Assembly: GCA_934202095.1 (NCBI GenBank)
Contig: CAKPXN010000001.1
Span: 1-64,000, forward strand
DNA length: 64,000 nucleotides
Reading direction: 5' to 3'
Source: an uncultured Veillonella sp.
GTDB taxonomy: Bacteria > Bacillota > Negativicutes > Veillonellales > Veillonellaceae
Of the stretch, positions 56,204-64,000 are shown in pieces. The notes below the pieces were generated by a model. That model worked only from the letters and a program-made list of their open reading frames with translations. It had not been told where the DNA came from and made no database searches. A program made the position numbers and the translations under genes. Position 1 is the stretch's first letter. Each line of letters begins with the position of its first letter.

Positions 56204-56321
56204 ATAGTATACCTCTATATTTTAAAACAAGATTTGAGTATTAAAATGATTACAAATATACTATATAAAATGACATATCTATAAAATTATTCATAGTACA
56301 GATAAATGTAAGATTTACATC

Positions 56322-56696
56322 TTACACTCGCCCATAAGCATCATCAATCCTTATAATATCATTTTCATCAATATAGTCACCCTCTTGTAATTCAAGAATT
56401 TGTAAAGGCGTATTAGATATATTTTCTAAACGATGAATATGATTTCTAGGTATTAATATTATATTATCTGGAAAAATCATAAACTTCATATCACCAAGAG
56501 TTACTAAACCAGTACCACGATATACATACCACAGTTCGTTTCTTAATAAGTGCAATTGTAAGCTAATTTTAGAGTTAATAGAAATTACAATATGTTTTAA
56601 AACATAATTTTTTTTCCATTCTATAACACGATAATATCCCCAAGGCCTTTCTACTATTTCATTTATTTTAACGCTGCAAGTTTTAAGTTCTATCAT
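56322..56696 (-). CDS. Cupin protein, mannose-6-phosphate isomerase type II-like
   Basis: This 124-residue single-domain cupin resembles the isomerase domain of ManC-type bifunctional enzymes: ERPWGYYRVIEWKKNYVLKHIVI, SLQLHLLRNELWYVYRGTG, and IPRNHIHRLEN. The metal-binding pattern is partial (H-L-L-R-N-E-L-W instead of H-x-H-R-x-E-x-W), as in related epimerase/isomerase cupins. The guanylyltransferase half is absent. It ends the eight-gene operon, overlapping the PP-loop gene by 4 bases, and suggests a sugar phosphate intermediate. Confidence 0.82.
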   Translation of the reverse strand: MIELKTCSVKINEIVERPWGYYRVIEWKKNYVLKHIVISINSKISLQLHLLRNELWYVYRGTGLVTLGDMKFMIFPDNIILIPRNHIHRLENISNTPLQILELQEGDYIDENDIIRIDDAYGRV

Positions 56697-57853
56697 AGTT
56701 TTGAGACTTTATATTTTCTTGTCCTAAATAATTCAAGCATTAAATTGTCAAATAACTCTATTTCAATTCTAGCGGTACTACTATCTGAAAAACTATATAC
56801 AATATCTGCAGTCAATGTATCAAAGTCAAAATAAACTTTCAATTGGTTATTCTGATCTTTGTAAGAACAAGATATTTGATTATCATTCTGATAAATATGA
56901 TTACATTGACCAAATAATTCTAAGCGTTCTTTCAACCTATTGAAAATTTTTTCATATACTATAGAATTATTTAAACCAGAATTTAGTTCGTAAATATGAG
57001 AATGATAGCTTTGAAAATCCACACTTGAAGAATTAGCCAATTCATTAACATGTAATCCTTTTTCTTGTATTGATTTAATTGCCTTTGTCTCATAGCCAGT
57101 AGGAATAGTTATTATAAATGTTGACGGCATATGAATAGACGCTAGAATATTGTTTTTTCTTGCAAAATCAGTAATCGCATCATTATAGATTTTTAAATCT
57201 GAAAAAAGTGTTTCATCTAACTCTACACCTATATCAGCAAATTGGATTGGACACCCCTCTCTATGATATTCAAAATACTTGTCACCAGTTGAATTAATTC
57301 TTTTAACTTTTATACCTTCTTGAGATAAAAAAGATTCTACTTTATTTATACTTAAATCAATAAGTGGTCTAACTACAGATATACTAGTCGGTAAAACCAT
57401 TCCCATTTCTGATCCCCAGTATGTGTTAAATTTAAGACTCTCATTTAACTTATTGTTTGATATATGGTCTTTAATTCTAGCTATTGTAGTACGATCATTA
57501 GCATTATCACCAATACAAAGCCATCCATATTTTTGTGATGAAAGATAATCTAACAAAATAGAATACATTGTTTTCTTACATATTAAGCAAGGTCTTCCAG
57601 CTTGATAACCACTTACAGTTTCAGAAAACTCCTTTGTAAAATCATAAATAATTAGTGGGATATCAAACTGTTTACATATACGCTTTGCTTCATTTGTTGG
57701 TATCTCACTTCCCCATTTATGAATAAAATGAATGGCAGTAACAGATACACCTGCTTTTTTTAACATAACCACAGAGGCAATACTATCTTTACCGCCTGAA
57801 AGCATTGCAATCACATTAGGGTTGATTGAATTTAATATATTATCGAAGTTCAA
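56693..57853 (-). CDS. PP-loop (N-type ATP pyrophosphatase) enzyme with CxxC
   Basis: A 386-residue protein with the PP-loop SGGKDS (residues 19-24), a CxxC in GRPCLICKKT (C89, C92) and another cysteine in HREGCPIQFA (about C206). PP-loop enzymes adenylate a substrate; those with cysteine pairs commonly insert sulfur (tRNA thiolases, LarE-like) or amide groups. The C-terminal 150 residues match nothing I recognise. It overlaps its neighbours on both sides (14 and 4 bases). With a cysteine desulfurase in the same operon, a sulfur-transfer role is a reasonable inference. Confidence 0.8.
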   Translation of the reverse strand: MNFDNILNSINPNVIAMLSGGKDSIASVVMLKKAGVSVTAIHFIHKWGSEIPTNEAKRICKQFDIPLIIYDFTKEFSETVSGYQAGRPCLICKKTMYSILLDYLSSQKYGWLCIGDNANDRTTIARIKDHISNNKLNESLKFNTYWGSEMGMVLPTSISVVRPLIDLSINKVESFLSQEGIKVKRINSTGDKYFEYHREGCPIQFADIGVELDETLFSDLKIYNDAITDFARKNNILASIHMPSTFIITIPTGYETKAIKSIQEKGLHVNELANSSSVDFQSYHSHIYELNSGLNNSIVYEKIFNRLKERLELFGQCNHIYQNDNQISCSYKDQNNQLKVYFDFDTLTADIVYSFSDSSTARIEIELFDNLMLELFRTRKYKVSKL

Positions 57854-58451
57854 TTAAATCAGCCTCCCCTTTACTAATATATTTTTTCACTTGATTATAT
57901 AAATTAATGTAATCAGTTTCTATATGATTAGTATTTAAATGTAGTACATTATCTCCTATAGAATTTTCTAAAACATTTTTTTGAATATTACTTACATCAT
58001 CTTCTGTTATAGGCTTATGCAAAATGCTAATACCAGTGATATATGGGAAATAATTTGTAGTAGATAGACCTAGATGCCTTTCTCCTTCCTGAATTCTTTT
58101 ATTATACCGTGTGGCTAATATCTTATAATCCGCCATACAAACAACACAGAATAACTCTACTTGATTCTTTGCATTTAATAATAAACGCAAAGAATCAAAT
58201 TCTTTAAAATTATTGTCAATGATTAAGTCTTGATTTCTACTAATATAAAATTTAATAACACGATACATCATCGCTTCACCTTTTATACTTAGTAATTTTT
58301 TCTCATCATGATTTTTAAAACCATACTTATCAAATAAATGCATCTTAAATAGATCTTTGGATATACAATCTATCTTAAGCTCCTTAGCAATATTTGATGA
58401 TAATGAACTTTTACCACTAGCAGGTGGTCCAGTAAAAATTATTAATTTCAT
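57840..58451 (-). CDS. P-loop kinase, zeta toxin/AAA_33-like
   Basis: A 203-residue P-loop NTPase: Walker A GPPASGKSS (residues 8-16), then CISKDLFKMHLFD, a Walker B-like DLIIDNN, and the lid RYNKRIQEGERH. Such small kinases phosphorylate sugars, nucleosides or antibiotics. No DNA- or antitoxin-like partner is adjacent, so a toxin role is not supported. Its position between the MBL and PP-loop genes, overlapping the latter, argues for a biosynthetic phosphorylation. Confidence 0.82.
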   Translation of the reverse strand: MKLIIFTGPPASGKSSLSSNIAKELKIDCISKDLFKMHLFDKYGFKNHDEKKLLSIKGEAMMYRVIKFYISRNQDLIIDNNFKEFDSLRLLLNAKNQVELFCVVCMADYKILATRYNKRIQEGERHLGLSTTNYFPYITGISILHKPITEDDVSNIQKNVLENSIGDNVLHLNTNHIETDYINLYNQVKKYISKGEADLIELR

Positions 58452-58460
58452 TCAAATACC

Positions 58461-59294
58461 TCATATATTTAAAATCATTCCATCATATGAAATAATATAT
58501 CCCAGTTCGTTCCCTTTAATAACAGCATCATCATAACTAATTAAACCATTATGAGAAAAATGATTAGCAATAATCTTAGTATCTAAATCAATTAAATCAT
58601 ATTTTTTCATTAAATCACACATTATTTTCATACGTTCAAAATTCATATGACCCGGATAATCAATATGTTTAATACCTTCAGTACAATCTAAAGAAATTGC
58701 ATCAAATCTTATATTTTTTGATTTTAAATATAACAAAGACTCTTCTGACAAAACATCTGTATCATGGGCATATAAAAAAACAGAACCATCCTTTCGAATA
58801 ACATAAACTAAAGGATTCGTTGTATTATGAATACTTGAAATTGGTATAATCTCATACTTATCCTCGATATAAAAAGGACTATAATCGTAAACTGGTTGAT
58901 AGAAAATACTTTTATCTTTTGTTACAAAACCATTATCATCTGGCTTTAAAATCTCTTTAACACCTCTACCACCATAAACAGTTAATGTGGGTGTGCCTAA
59001 ATCTAAGTTTGCACGACTTCTTCTACGAGCCCTTAAATCTTCTACATAAAGATGATCATCATGTGTATGTGTTATTAAACAATGGTATATATCAGCTAGT
59101 GAAATATCATATTGTAGTGAATGCATATAAGTATCTGGACCAAAATCTATAAGAATAGTATCGTCAATTAAAACTTGTGATCGAGTACGAATATTCTTAC
59201 CTTTATGTTTTCTAGCATATTTACAAACATCACAATGACAAAACAAAGCGGGAATACCTTCAGCCGCACTAGTTCCTAAATAAGCGATTTTCAT
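58461..59294 (-). CDS. PhnP-like MBL-fold phosphodiesterase
   Basis: A 277-residue MBL enzyme of the PhnP/PqqB type: a structural Cys/His cluster FCHCDVC (C19, H20, C21, C24), the metal motif THTHDDH (H76, H78, D80, H81), a middle SIHNTT histidine, AHDTDV and a late ANHFSHNG. PhnP opens a ribosyl cyclic phosphate; others in the group act on cofactor precursors. A cyclic phosphate or phosphodiester substrate is plausible. It lies 7 bases after the radical SAM gene. Confidence 0.85.
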   Translation of the reverse strand: MKIAYLGTSAAEGIPALFCHCDVCKYARKHKGKNIRTRSQVLIDDTILIDFGPDTYMHSLQYDISLADIYHCLITHTHDDHLYVEDLRARRRSRANLDLGTPTLTVYGGRGVKEILKPDDNGFVTKDKSIFYQPVYDYSPFYIEDKYEIIPISSIHNTTNPLVYVIRKDGSVFLYAHDTDVLSEESLLYLKSKNIRFDAISLDCTEGIKHIDYPGHMNFERMKIMCDLMKKYDLIDLDTKIIANHFSHNGLISYDDAVIKGNELGYIISYDGMILNI

Positions 59295-59301
59295 TATAAT
59301 A

Positions 59302-60528
59302 CTACCTCAATATAATACGAGAATCAAAAGCTTCATTAGTTAAACTCGTCCTTAAAGCTTTAGAACAATAAAAAGGATTAAAAGATTCCGTATTATTTAA
59401 TATATTCAATTGATAATAAAAGTCTAATACAGTATCAAGATCAGGTACATTACAATCGAGTTTATTCCCTTTATCTAGATGTAATACATTACCACTTACA
59501 ACGATGCCTTTATCGATGATATTTTTACAATAAGATAAAACCTCATCAATTGGTTCTAAACCAACAACCAAATTTGTCCAAACATTTCCTTTGCCAAAAA
59601 TATTTACTGCATAAATTAATCTATCAATAAAATATTCACGCCCCAAAGCAGCTTTGCCTGGGCAATAATGTTGAAATCCTTTAGGCGAAATTGCTTCAAG
59701 ATTAAAAACAACCTTCTCTATTCCTGACTTTTTCATAAGATCAATATTGTCTAAATTATTTGGCGGTGATATTACCGCAACAAGTCCCTCTGTTGCACGT
59801 TCTTTTAATATTGGAGAAATAGATTTTGCTATTTCTGAATAAATTTGAGCCTGTTCATCTAGCTTATCATTTGATAGATTTCCACTAATCATAATGGCAT
59901 GAAGGTGTTCATCATAACATTCAGATTCAATCGCTATATCTAGCGCTTCCAATAAATTAGGAATATATTCTTGTTTATATTTATCCCAAGTAACTAGCCC
60001 CTTAGAAATCTTCTGAGCTGATATATCCTCTAATCGAATAAAATTATTTATCCCACAGAAAAGACACCCATCAGAAATATTACATCCTTTCCAAGGAATT
60101 ATATTTAATTCATCATATCCACAGGCAGTAATATAATTAGTAACATTAATATTATTAGAAAGTTTATTGTTATAATAACTTGGAGTTTGAACAAACGATA
60201 ATTCTATATTTGGAATTAAATCGTTATTATATCTAGCAAATAACTTATCATCTTCATTAACATCAATGAGCACTGGAGATGTTATACCATTAGAGGCAAC
60301 ACAAGAAACAACCACCTCATAACCATCAATACTATTTTTAATATTTAGTTCTTGAGGTCTATACCTATCAGAAGCAATTGGCATATTATAAACTAAATTT
60401 TGTTGTTTCGCATTTGATTGAGCTGCTTTGTTTAAAGCTTTACTAGTGAATTCAACACCATTAACCAATATTAAAGATTTTAATAATGTTTCTTCTTTAC
60501 ATATATAAGTTGAACTATAAACATTCAT
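59302..60528 (-). CDS. Radical SAM enzyme with CX5CX2C cluster motif
   Basis: A 408-residue protein. A 130-residue N-terminal part contains LNKAAQ and VVVSCVASNGITSPVLID. The [4Fe-4S] motif is C149-x5-C155-x2-C158 (GCNISDGCLFCGI) instead of CX3CX2C. Downstream elements fit a partial TIM barrel (MISGNLSN; EGLVAVISPPNNL; GIEKVVFNLEAISPKGF; NVWTNLVVGLEP), with beta-strand glycine-rich AdoMet contacts. HmdB-type enzymes are known to use CX5CX2C. It overlaps the glycosyltransferase stop by 14 bases. The substrate is unknown. Confidence 0.82.
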   Translation of the reverse strand: MNVYSSTYICKEETLLKSLILVNGVEFTSKALNKAAQSNAKQQNLVYNMPIASDRYRPQELNIKNSIDGYEVVVSCVASNGITSPVLIDVNEDDKLFARYNNDLIPNIELSFVQTPSYYNNKLSNNINVTNYITACGYDELNIIPWKGCNISDGCLFCGINNFIRLEDISAQKISKGLVTWDKYKQEYIPNLLEALDIAIESECYDEHLHAIMISGNLSNDKLDEQAQIYSEIAKSISPILKERATEGLVAVISPPNNLDNIDLMKKSGIEKVVFNLEAISPKGFQHYCPGKAALGREYFIDRLIYAVNIFGKGNVWTNLVVGLEPIDEVLSYCKNIIDKGIVVSGNVLHLDKGNKLDCNVPDLDTVLDFYYQLNILNNTESFNPFYCSKALRTSLTNEAFDSRIILR

Positions 60529-61468
60529 TATGTTTTCTTCCCCTAATTATCGTATTAATTACACTAATTCCCCATACAATATGAAAGATTGGAAATACTA
60601 TTTCATAGATAACAGAATAAAAAACTAGATTTTTAGGCTTAGAAATAGTGAATGAAATTACTCCTAAATATATTAATCCTAAAATAATATTTATTTCAAA
60701 GAAGATATAGCATAAAAACCAGATTATAATCCATAAAAAATGGTAAGCAAATCCATGAATCAATAATCGTCTTCTATAACTACTATTATCCCAAATCGAC
60801 AATAATAATGTTGAATAACCGATTCCCCATCTCCATCGTTGTAAAACTAACCCCATAAAAGTATTATTAGGGGCTTCACTTCCTAATATCTTATCTGAAA
60901 TATAGCGTTTATCAATATATTTACTAACGTATAAACCAATTGCTAAATCATCTAAATATGTATCGGTATTCAATAATTTACTATCAAAAATACTACGTTT
61001 TAAACAAAAAAATTGACCAGGTATACTTATACCTGTATTTAACTTCCATAAAGTTGGTCTAATAATATTATGAGATAATACCTTATCTATTAAAACCATT
61101 AACTCCCATACATTAGAATATTTGGAAACATTAATCTTTCCCCAACCTATAGAATAATTTTCTTTAATCATTATCTCTAAAAAAGATTTAATGTCATGTG
61201 TATTAGGTGTTATATCATTATCAATACTAATAAAGTATTCAGATTGATCAATACTAAATAAATGTAATAGTTTCTTATATTTAGTACCATGATATTTAAT
61301 CAATTGAATATGATAAGGCTTTTTAGGTAAATCAAAAAACTCCTCACAATATATAATTACTTTAAAACCGTTACCATATATATGGTAGAGCTCTAAAGCC
61401 AGTCTATCTAAATGCGTAGTATATACTTCATTTTTTCTTGTATATGTAACCAAACATAATTTATTCAT
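60515..61468 (-). CDS. Family 2-like membrane glycosyltransferase
   Basis: A 317-residue glycosyltransferase: a GT-A core with DxD motif SIDNDIT, an acceptor-side DDLAIG acid and the processive-type QRWRWG motif, followed by several transmembrane segments (about residues 225-310). This resembles ceramide glucosyltransferase/chitin-synthase-like GT2 proteins that act on lipid or polymer acceptors at the cytoplasmic membrane. AGAGG 5 bases before the ATG at 61,468 sets the start; the frame is open seven codons further. It implies the pathway's product ends in a membrane-linked glycan. Confidence 0.82.
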   Translation of the reverse strand: MNKLCLVTYTRKNEVYTTHLDRLALELYHIYGNGFKVIIYCEEFFDLPKKPYHIQLIKYHGTKYKKLLHLFSIDQSEYFISIDNDITPNTHDIKSFLEIMIKENYSIGWGKINVSKYSNVWELMVLIDKVLSHNIIRPTLWKLNTGISIPGQFFCLKRSIFDSKLLNTDTYLDDLAIGLYVSKYIDKRYISDKILGSEAPNNTFMGLVLQRWRWGIGYSTLLLSIWDNSSYRRRLLIHGFAYHFLWIIIWFLCYIFFEINIILGLIYLGVISFTISKPKNLVFYSVIYEIVFPIFHIVWGISVINTIIRGRKHNECL

Positions 61469-61476
61469 ACATTCCT

Positions 61477-63282
61477 CTAGTACAACCATAGATCTTTTCT
61501 TGATTCAATATAAAAATCAAAATCACAATTAGTTAAATCTACTCCTAAGATCTCAATAAGTTCAGATATTTCCTGATTTAATTTATGATGAGTAATTGAT
61601 TCATTTCCATCTTGAAGCATAAAAATACCAATCGGTAAGATCAATAAATTTTTATATTTATATATATTTAGATCAATATACTCAATAAGATTATTAGGTT
61701 TTATATTTCTCAAAAGATTGTTAAATAATAATATTGGATATAAATAAACTCTAGAGTTCATATAATTACATATTTTTCTGTATTTATGACTATCAAGCAG
61801 ATTCATATTATTACATAATTGCTGAACAGTTTCTTCAATTCCTTTTTTATATCCAAATATTTTTTTATTATTTGTGCACAAAAGAAGTAATTTCAAATAA
61901 AAATGACTTTTAAAAGAATACGGCCACATACTCAATTTTCTATTCAAAGAACTATGAAAACTATTACTAGAATTTTTTATAGGAAAATCAGCAATTTTAG
62001 ATAAAAAATGATAGATATAATTATAGTAATCTGTCAGTTCATAATAAGAAATTAGATCTCTAAAATACTTCCAATTAAAATTTTTATTTTGCAGCATATA
62101 ATATAAGTCATTAATATCTTTCATGTATACTGTTTCATGTTTAAATACATGAGATATAGTTATACAAGAGACTTCTTCTATCGATAAACCATCTTTTGGT
62201 GTAAATGGAATTAACTGGGTTCTTCCTAATGGAAAGCCGCCCATATTAATATCCACGATTACTTGATATTTATTCTGTAATATTTTTTCTAAATGGATAT
62301 GACCATTTAAAACTTCTTCATCTTTAAAATATACTGCTTTAAATGAAAATGGTACGGATCCATTAAAAGAAAATTTAAACCCTCTATTTTCTACTAAAAA
62401 GTTAATCAAGTTATATGCATCATCAAAATTGTATGCTAGATAATCAAAATCCATATGCACTCTATAAGTATCTTTAGGATAATATGTATTAGTTACTCCG
62501 CCCTTTACTTTTGAAACTTTTAACTTTTTATTATTAATATAATCATCTATAATATTAATCTCTGTATTAGCAATATTTAAACTTACAATTTGTTTTACGG
62601 CTAACTCAATTATCTTACTATCTAATTTTAAGTTATATTTATTTGCATTATTATAAAAAGGAACAGCCAGTCTTAGCTTTTTTATAAGTTTCATATCTTC
62701 ATCAGATATAGTCGTTAGATTTTCTAAAAATATTTTTTGTTCTTCTTTAGATAATATACATAGTCCTAATTTCTGAAAAAGAATTTCTCTACTATCATCT
62801 AAACCATTTATTTCTGAAACAATTTTTCTAGCCCTATTAATAGTTGGAGCCACTTTTGCTTCATTTTTCCATTGAAAATTTTTAGTAGAGACACAAGCAT
62901 CACAAGCCAAACTAATCCCATGATTATTATCACAACTTTTTATTGTTATACTACTTTTCTCTGCAGCTTTTAATAACAGCTCAACAGGTAAACTAAGACA
63001 GCCATGACGATTTATATCTTGGATATGAAATAACTTTTTATAACTAAAATAATTATTATCGATAATATTTTGAACTTCTTTTTTTACATGCAAAATATTC
63101 TTTCCTGAAAATTTTAATTCTAAGTCCTTTGCAACAGACATTGCTAAATTACATGATTGACCATGAAAAGAAAAATAAATATTAGAATTCTCAACATAAG
63201 AGTTTATAACTAAATGATCACCGCAAGCTACACCATTTGAATCAATAACACTCTCAGGTGCTAAAATAATATTCTTGTTCAT
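61477..63282 (-). CDS. IscU-like scaffold fused to a nucleotidyltransferase-like domain
   Basis: A 601-residue two-part protein. Residues 1-110 match the IscU/SufU scaffold with all three cysteines and the aspartate (C20-G-D22, C44 in HGQSCNLAMSVA, C95 in HGCLSLPVE). An extra CDAC (C127, C130) follows. Residues about 170-440 resemble the NTP_transf_5 nucleotidyltransferase family: KGGVTNTYYPKDTYRVHMDFD with DxD (D277, D279) and a later Asp in VIVDINMG. The remainder is helical and unassigned. Start and stop overlap or abut the desulfurase and glycosyltransferase genes. I know of no such fusion. Confidence 0.75.
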   Translation of the reverse strand: MNKNIILAPESVIDSNGVACGDHLVINSYVENSNIYFSFHGQSCNLAMSVAKDLELKFSGKNILHVKKEVQNIIDNNYFSYKKLFHIQDINRHGCLSLPVELLLKAAEKSSITIKSCDNNHGISLACDACVSTKNFQWKNEAKVAPTINRARKIVSEINGLDDSREILFQKLGLCILSKEEQKIFLENLTTISDEDMKLIKKLRLAVPFYNNANKYNLKLDSKIIELAVKQIVSLNIANTEINIIDDYINNKKLKVSKVKGGVTNTYYPKDTYRVHMDFDYLAYNFDDAYNLINFLVENRGFKFSFNGSVPFSFKAVYFKDEEVLNGHIHLEKILQNKYQVIVDINMGGFPLGRTQLIPFTPKDGLSIEEVSCITISHVFKHETVYMKDINDLYYMLQNKNFNWKYFRDLISYYELTDYYNYIYHFLSKIADFPIKNSSNSFHSSLNRKLSMWPYSFKSHFYLKLLLLCTNNKKIFGYKKGIEETVQQLCNNMNLLDSHKYRKICNYMNSRVYLYPILLFNNLLRNIKPNNLIEYIDLNIYKYKNLLILPIGIFMLQDGNESITHHKLNQEISELIEILGVDLTNCDFDFYIESRKDLWLY

Positions 63283-64000
63283 TATATAGCCTCATAAAGT
63301 ACCTTGAAAAATTTATCTATATCAGATTCAGTTGTTGCAATTCCCCAGGAAAATCGTAGAACAGAAATTAACCCCAAGTTATTGAGCACATTTTGCGCAC
63401 ATAAATGTCCTGTTCTAATAATAATGTTATTATTAGCCATAATTTCACCCATATCATGTACATGTATATTCTTGATATCCATCGAACACAAAGCTATATG
63501 CCCATTGCTACCTTTATTGATAATGCTAATCTTTGAATTATCAATTTTTTTATTTACATACTCCCATAATTTATCCTCATGTTTAATTATTTGATTTAGA
63601 TTAATACTACTCATAAATTTACATGCGGTAGCCCATCCAGCTAATAAACCTATATCAAAAGTTCCTGATAAATATTTTCTTTCGTGCTCATGAGCTTTAA
63701 GGTTTTGACCAAGAACACTCCAAACCATGCCTCCCCCCCAAAAAATGGGCTTAATTAGCTTACTAATTTTCTTATTTATTGCTGCTGCACCAATTTGTTT
63801 TGGACCATACATTTTATGGGCGGATAAAAAATAACCATCTGCAGCTAATTCTGAAAAAGAAACACTCTGATGCCCTATTGACTGACATACATCTAAAAAA
63901 ATCATTGCATTTGTATTTTCACGAAAATACTGTAACGTTAGTTTGTCCAAATTATATGAGTTAACATTTGATGTAAGAGATAAAGATATAATCTTTACCC
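63282..64000 (-). CDS. Cysteine desulfurase (class V aminotransferase), 5' end outside window
   Basis: The frame is open to the window edge, so the N-terminus is missing; at least 238 residues are visible. The PLP lysine lies in FLSAHKMYGPKQIGA, the aspartate in IFLDVCQSIGH, and the catalytic cysteine in IIRTGHLCAQN. SLTSNVNSYNL near the edge corresponds to the usual SNV.G motif. It should mobilise sulfur from cysteine as enzyme-bound persulfide, with the IscU-like domain of the next gene (shared start/stop bases) as the likely acceptor. Confidence 0.9.
   Translation of the reverse strand, partial: VKIISLSLTSNVNSYNLDKLTLQYFRENTNAMIFLDVCQSIGHQSVSFSELAADGYFLSAHKMYGPKQIGAAAINKKISKLIKPIFWGGGMVWSVLGQNLKAHEHERKYLSGTFDIGLLAGWATACKFMSSINLNQIIKHEDKLWEYVNKKIDNSKISIINKGSNGHIALCSMDIKNIHVHDMGEIMANNNIIIRTGHLCAQNVLNNLGLISVLRFSWGIATTESDIDKFFKVLYEAI

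Noticed and set aside
57840..58451. Zeta-type toxin of a toxin-antitoxin pair
   Set aside because: The P-loop kinase resembles zeta toxins, but no small antitoxin is adjacent and it is embedded in a biosynthetic operon.
56322..64000. DNA phosphorothioation (Dnd) or standard Fe-S (isc/suf) operon
   Set aside because: A desulfurase and a PP-loop enzyme fit Dnd superficially, but no DndB, DndD or DndE is seen. For isc/suf there is no SufBCD, HscA or ferredoxin, and the remaining genes are sugar- and radical-related.

Overview
The window looks like a chromosomal segment of a Veillonella-type bacterium (Negativicutes, the diderm branch of the Firmicutes). This is inferred from an AT-rich base composition, a Firmicutes-style order of housekeeping genes (rimP-nusA-ylxR-ylxQ-infB-rbfA; obg-yhbY-proBA-nadD-yqeK-rsfS), a long-form ribosome hibernation factor, csaB beside a DUF5693 gene, and a transketolase split into two genes. 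Species cannot be fixed from the sequence alone. Every gene except one HD-GYP gene is on the minus strand, so transcription runs from high to low coordinates.

Layout, low to high coordinate. 1-225: tRNA-Phe and tRNA-Asp, both with encoded CCA. 226-12,600: a metallo-beta-lactamase (MBL) hydrolase, the TrkH/TrkA potassium uptake pair, an S1-domain regulator, rsfS, a divergent LytR-Cps2A-Psr (LCP) family protein, yqeK, nadD, proA, proB, yhbY, obgE and a C-terminal processing protease. 12,600-25,900: division and envelope genes (M23 hydrolase, ftsX, ftsE), split transketolase, csaB with a DUF5693 membrane protein, prfB with a programmed +1 frameshift, secA, hpf and a cold-shock gene. 26,300-29,000: an amino-acid ABC transporter and, upstream, a GC-rich structured non-coding RNA with its own promoter and terminator. 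29,400-41,500: the HD-GYP gene, then comF, recD2, a chorismate mutase-shikimate kinase fusion, ribF, truB, nrnA, rbfA, infB, ylxQ, ylxR, nusA, rimP. 41,700-50,700: lytic transglycosylase, coaE, polA, a pair of palindromic repeat elements, rpsT, deoB, a Nudix hydrolase and a DUF2828/Ro-like protein with a long structured leader.

From about 51,200 the window turns accessory and markedly more AT-rich. It contains an LRAT-like protein, a small hypothetical gene whose broken copy lies 4 kb away, and between the two copies a two-gene cassette: a membrane protein with a PD-(D/E)XK-like nuclease motif, and a Sel1-repeat protein. Beyond it is a tightly coupled operon of at least eight genes running off the window edge: cysteine desulfurase, an IscU-nucleotidyltransferase fusion, a membrane glycosyltransferase, a CX5CX2C radical SAM enzyme, a PhnP-like MBL hydrolase, a P-loop kinase, a PP-loop ATPase with a CxxC, and a cupin. 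I do not recognise this combination. It is the best candidate here for an undescribed system, plausibly a sulfur-handling, sugar- or nucleotide-related modification pathway.

Secondary candidates are the structured leader RNA of the DUF2828 gene (possible Y-RNA analogue), the free-standing RNA at 28.7-29.0 kb, the palindromic elements at 46.3-46.8 kb, and a prfB frameshift site that uses UAA instead of the usual UGA.
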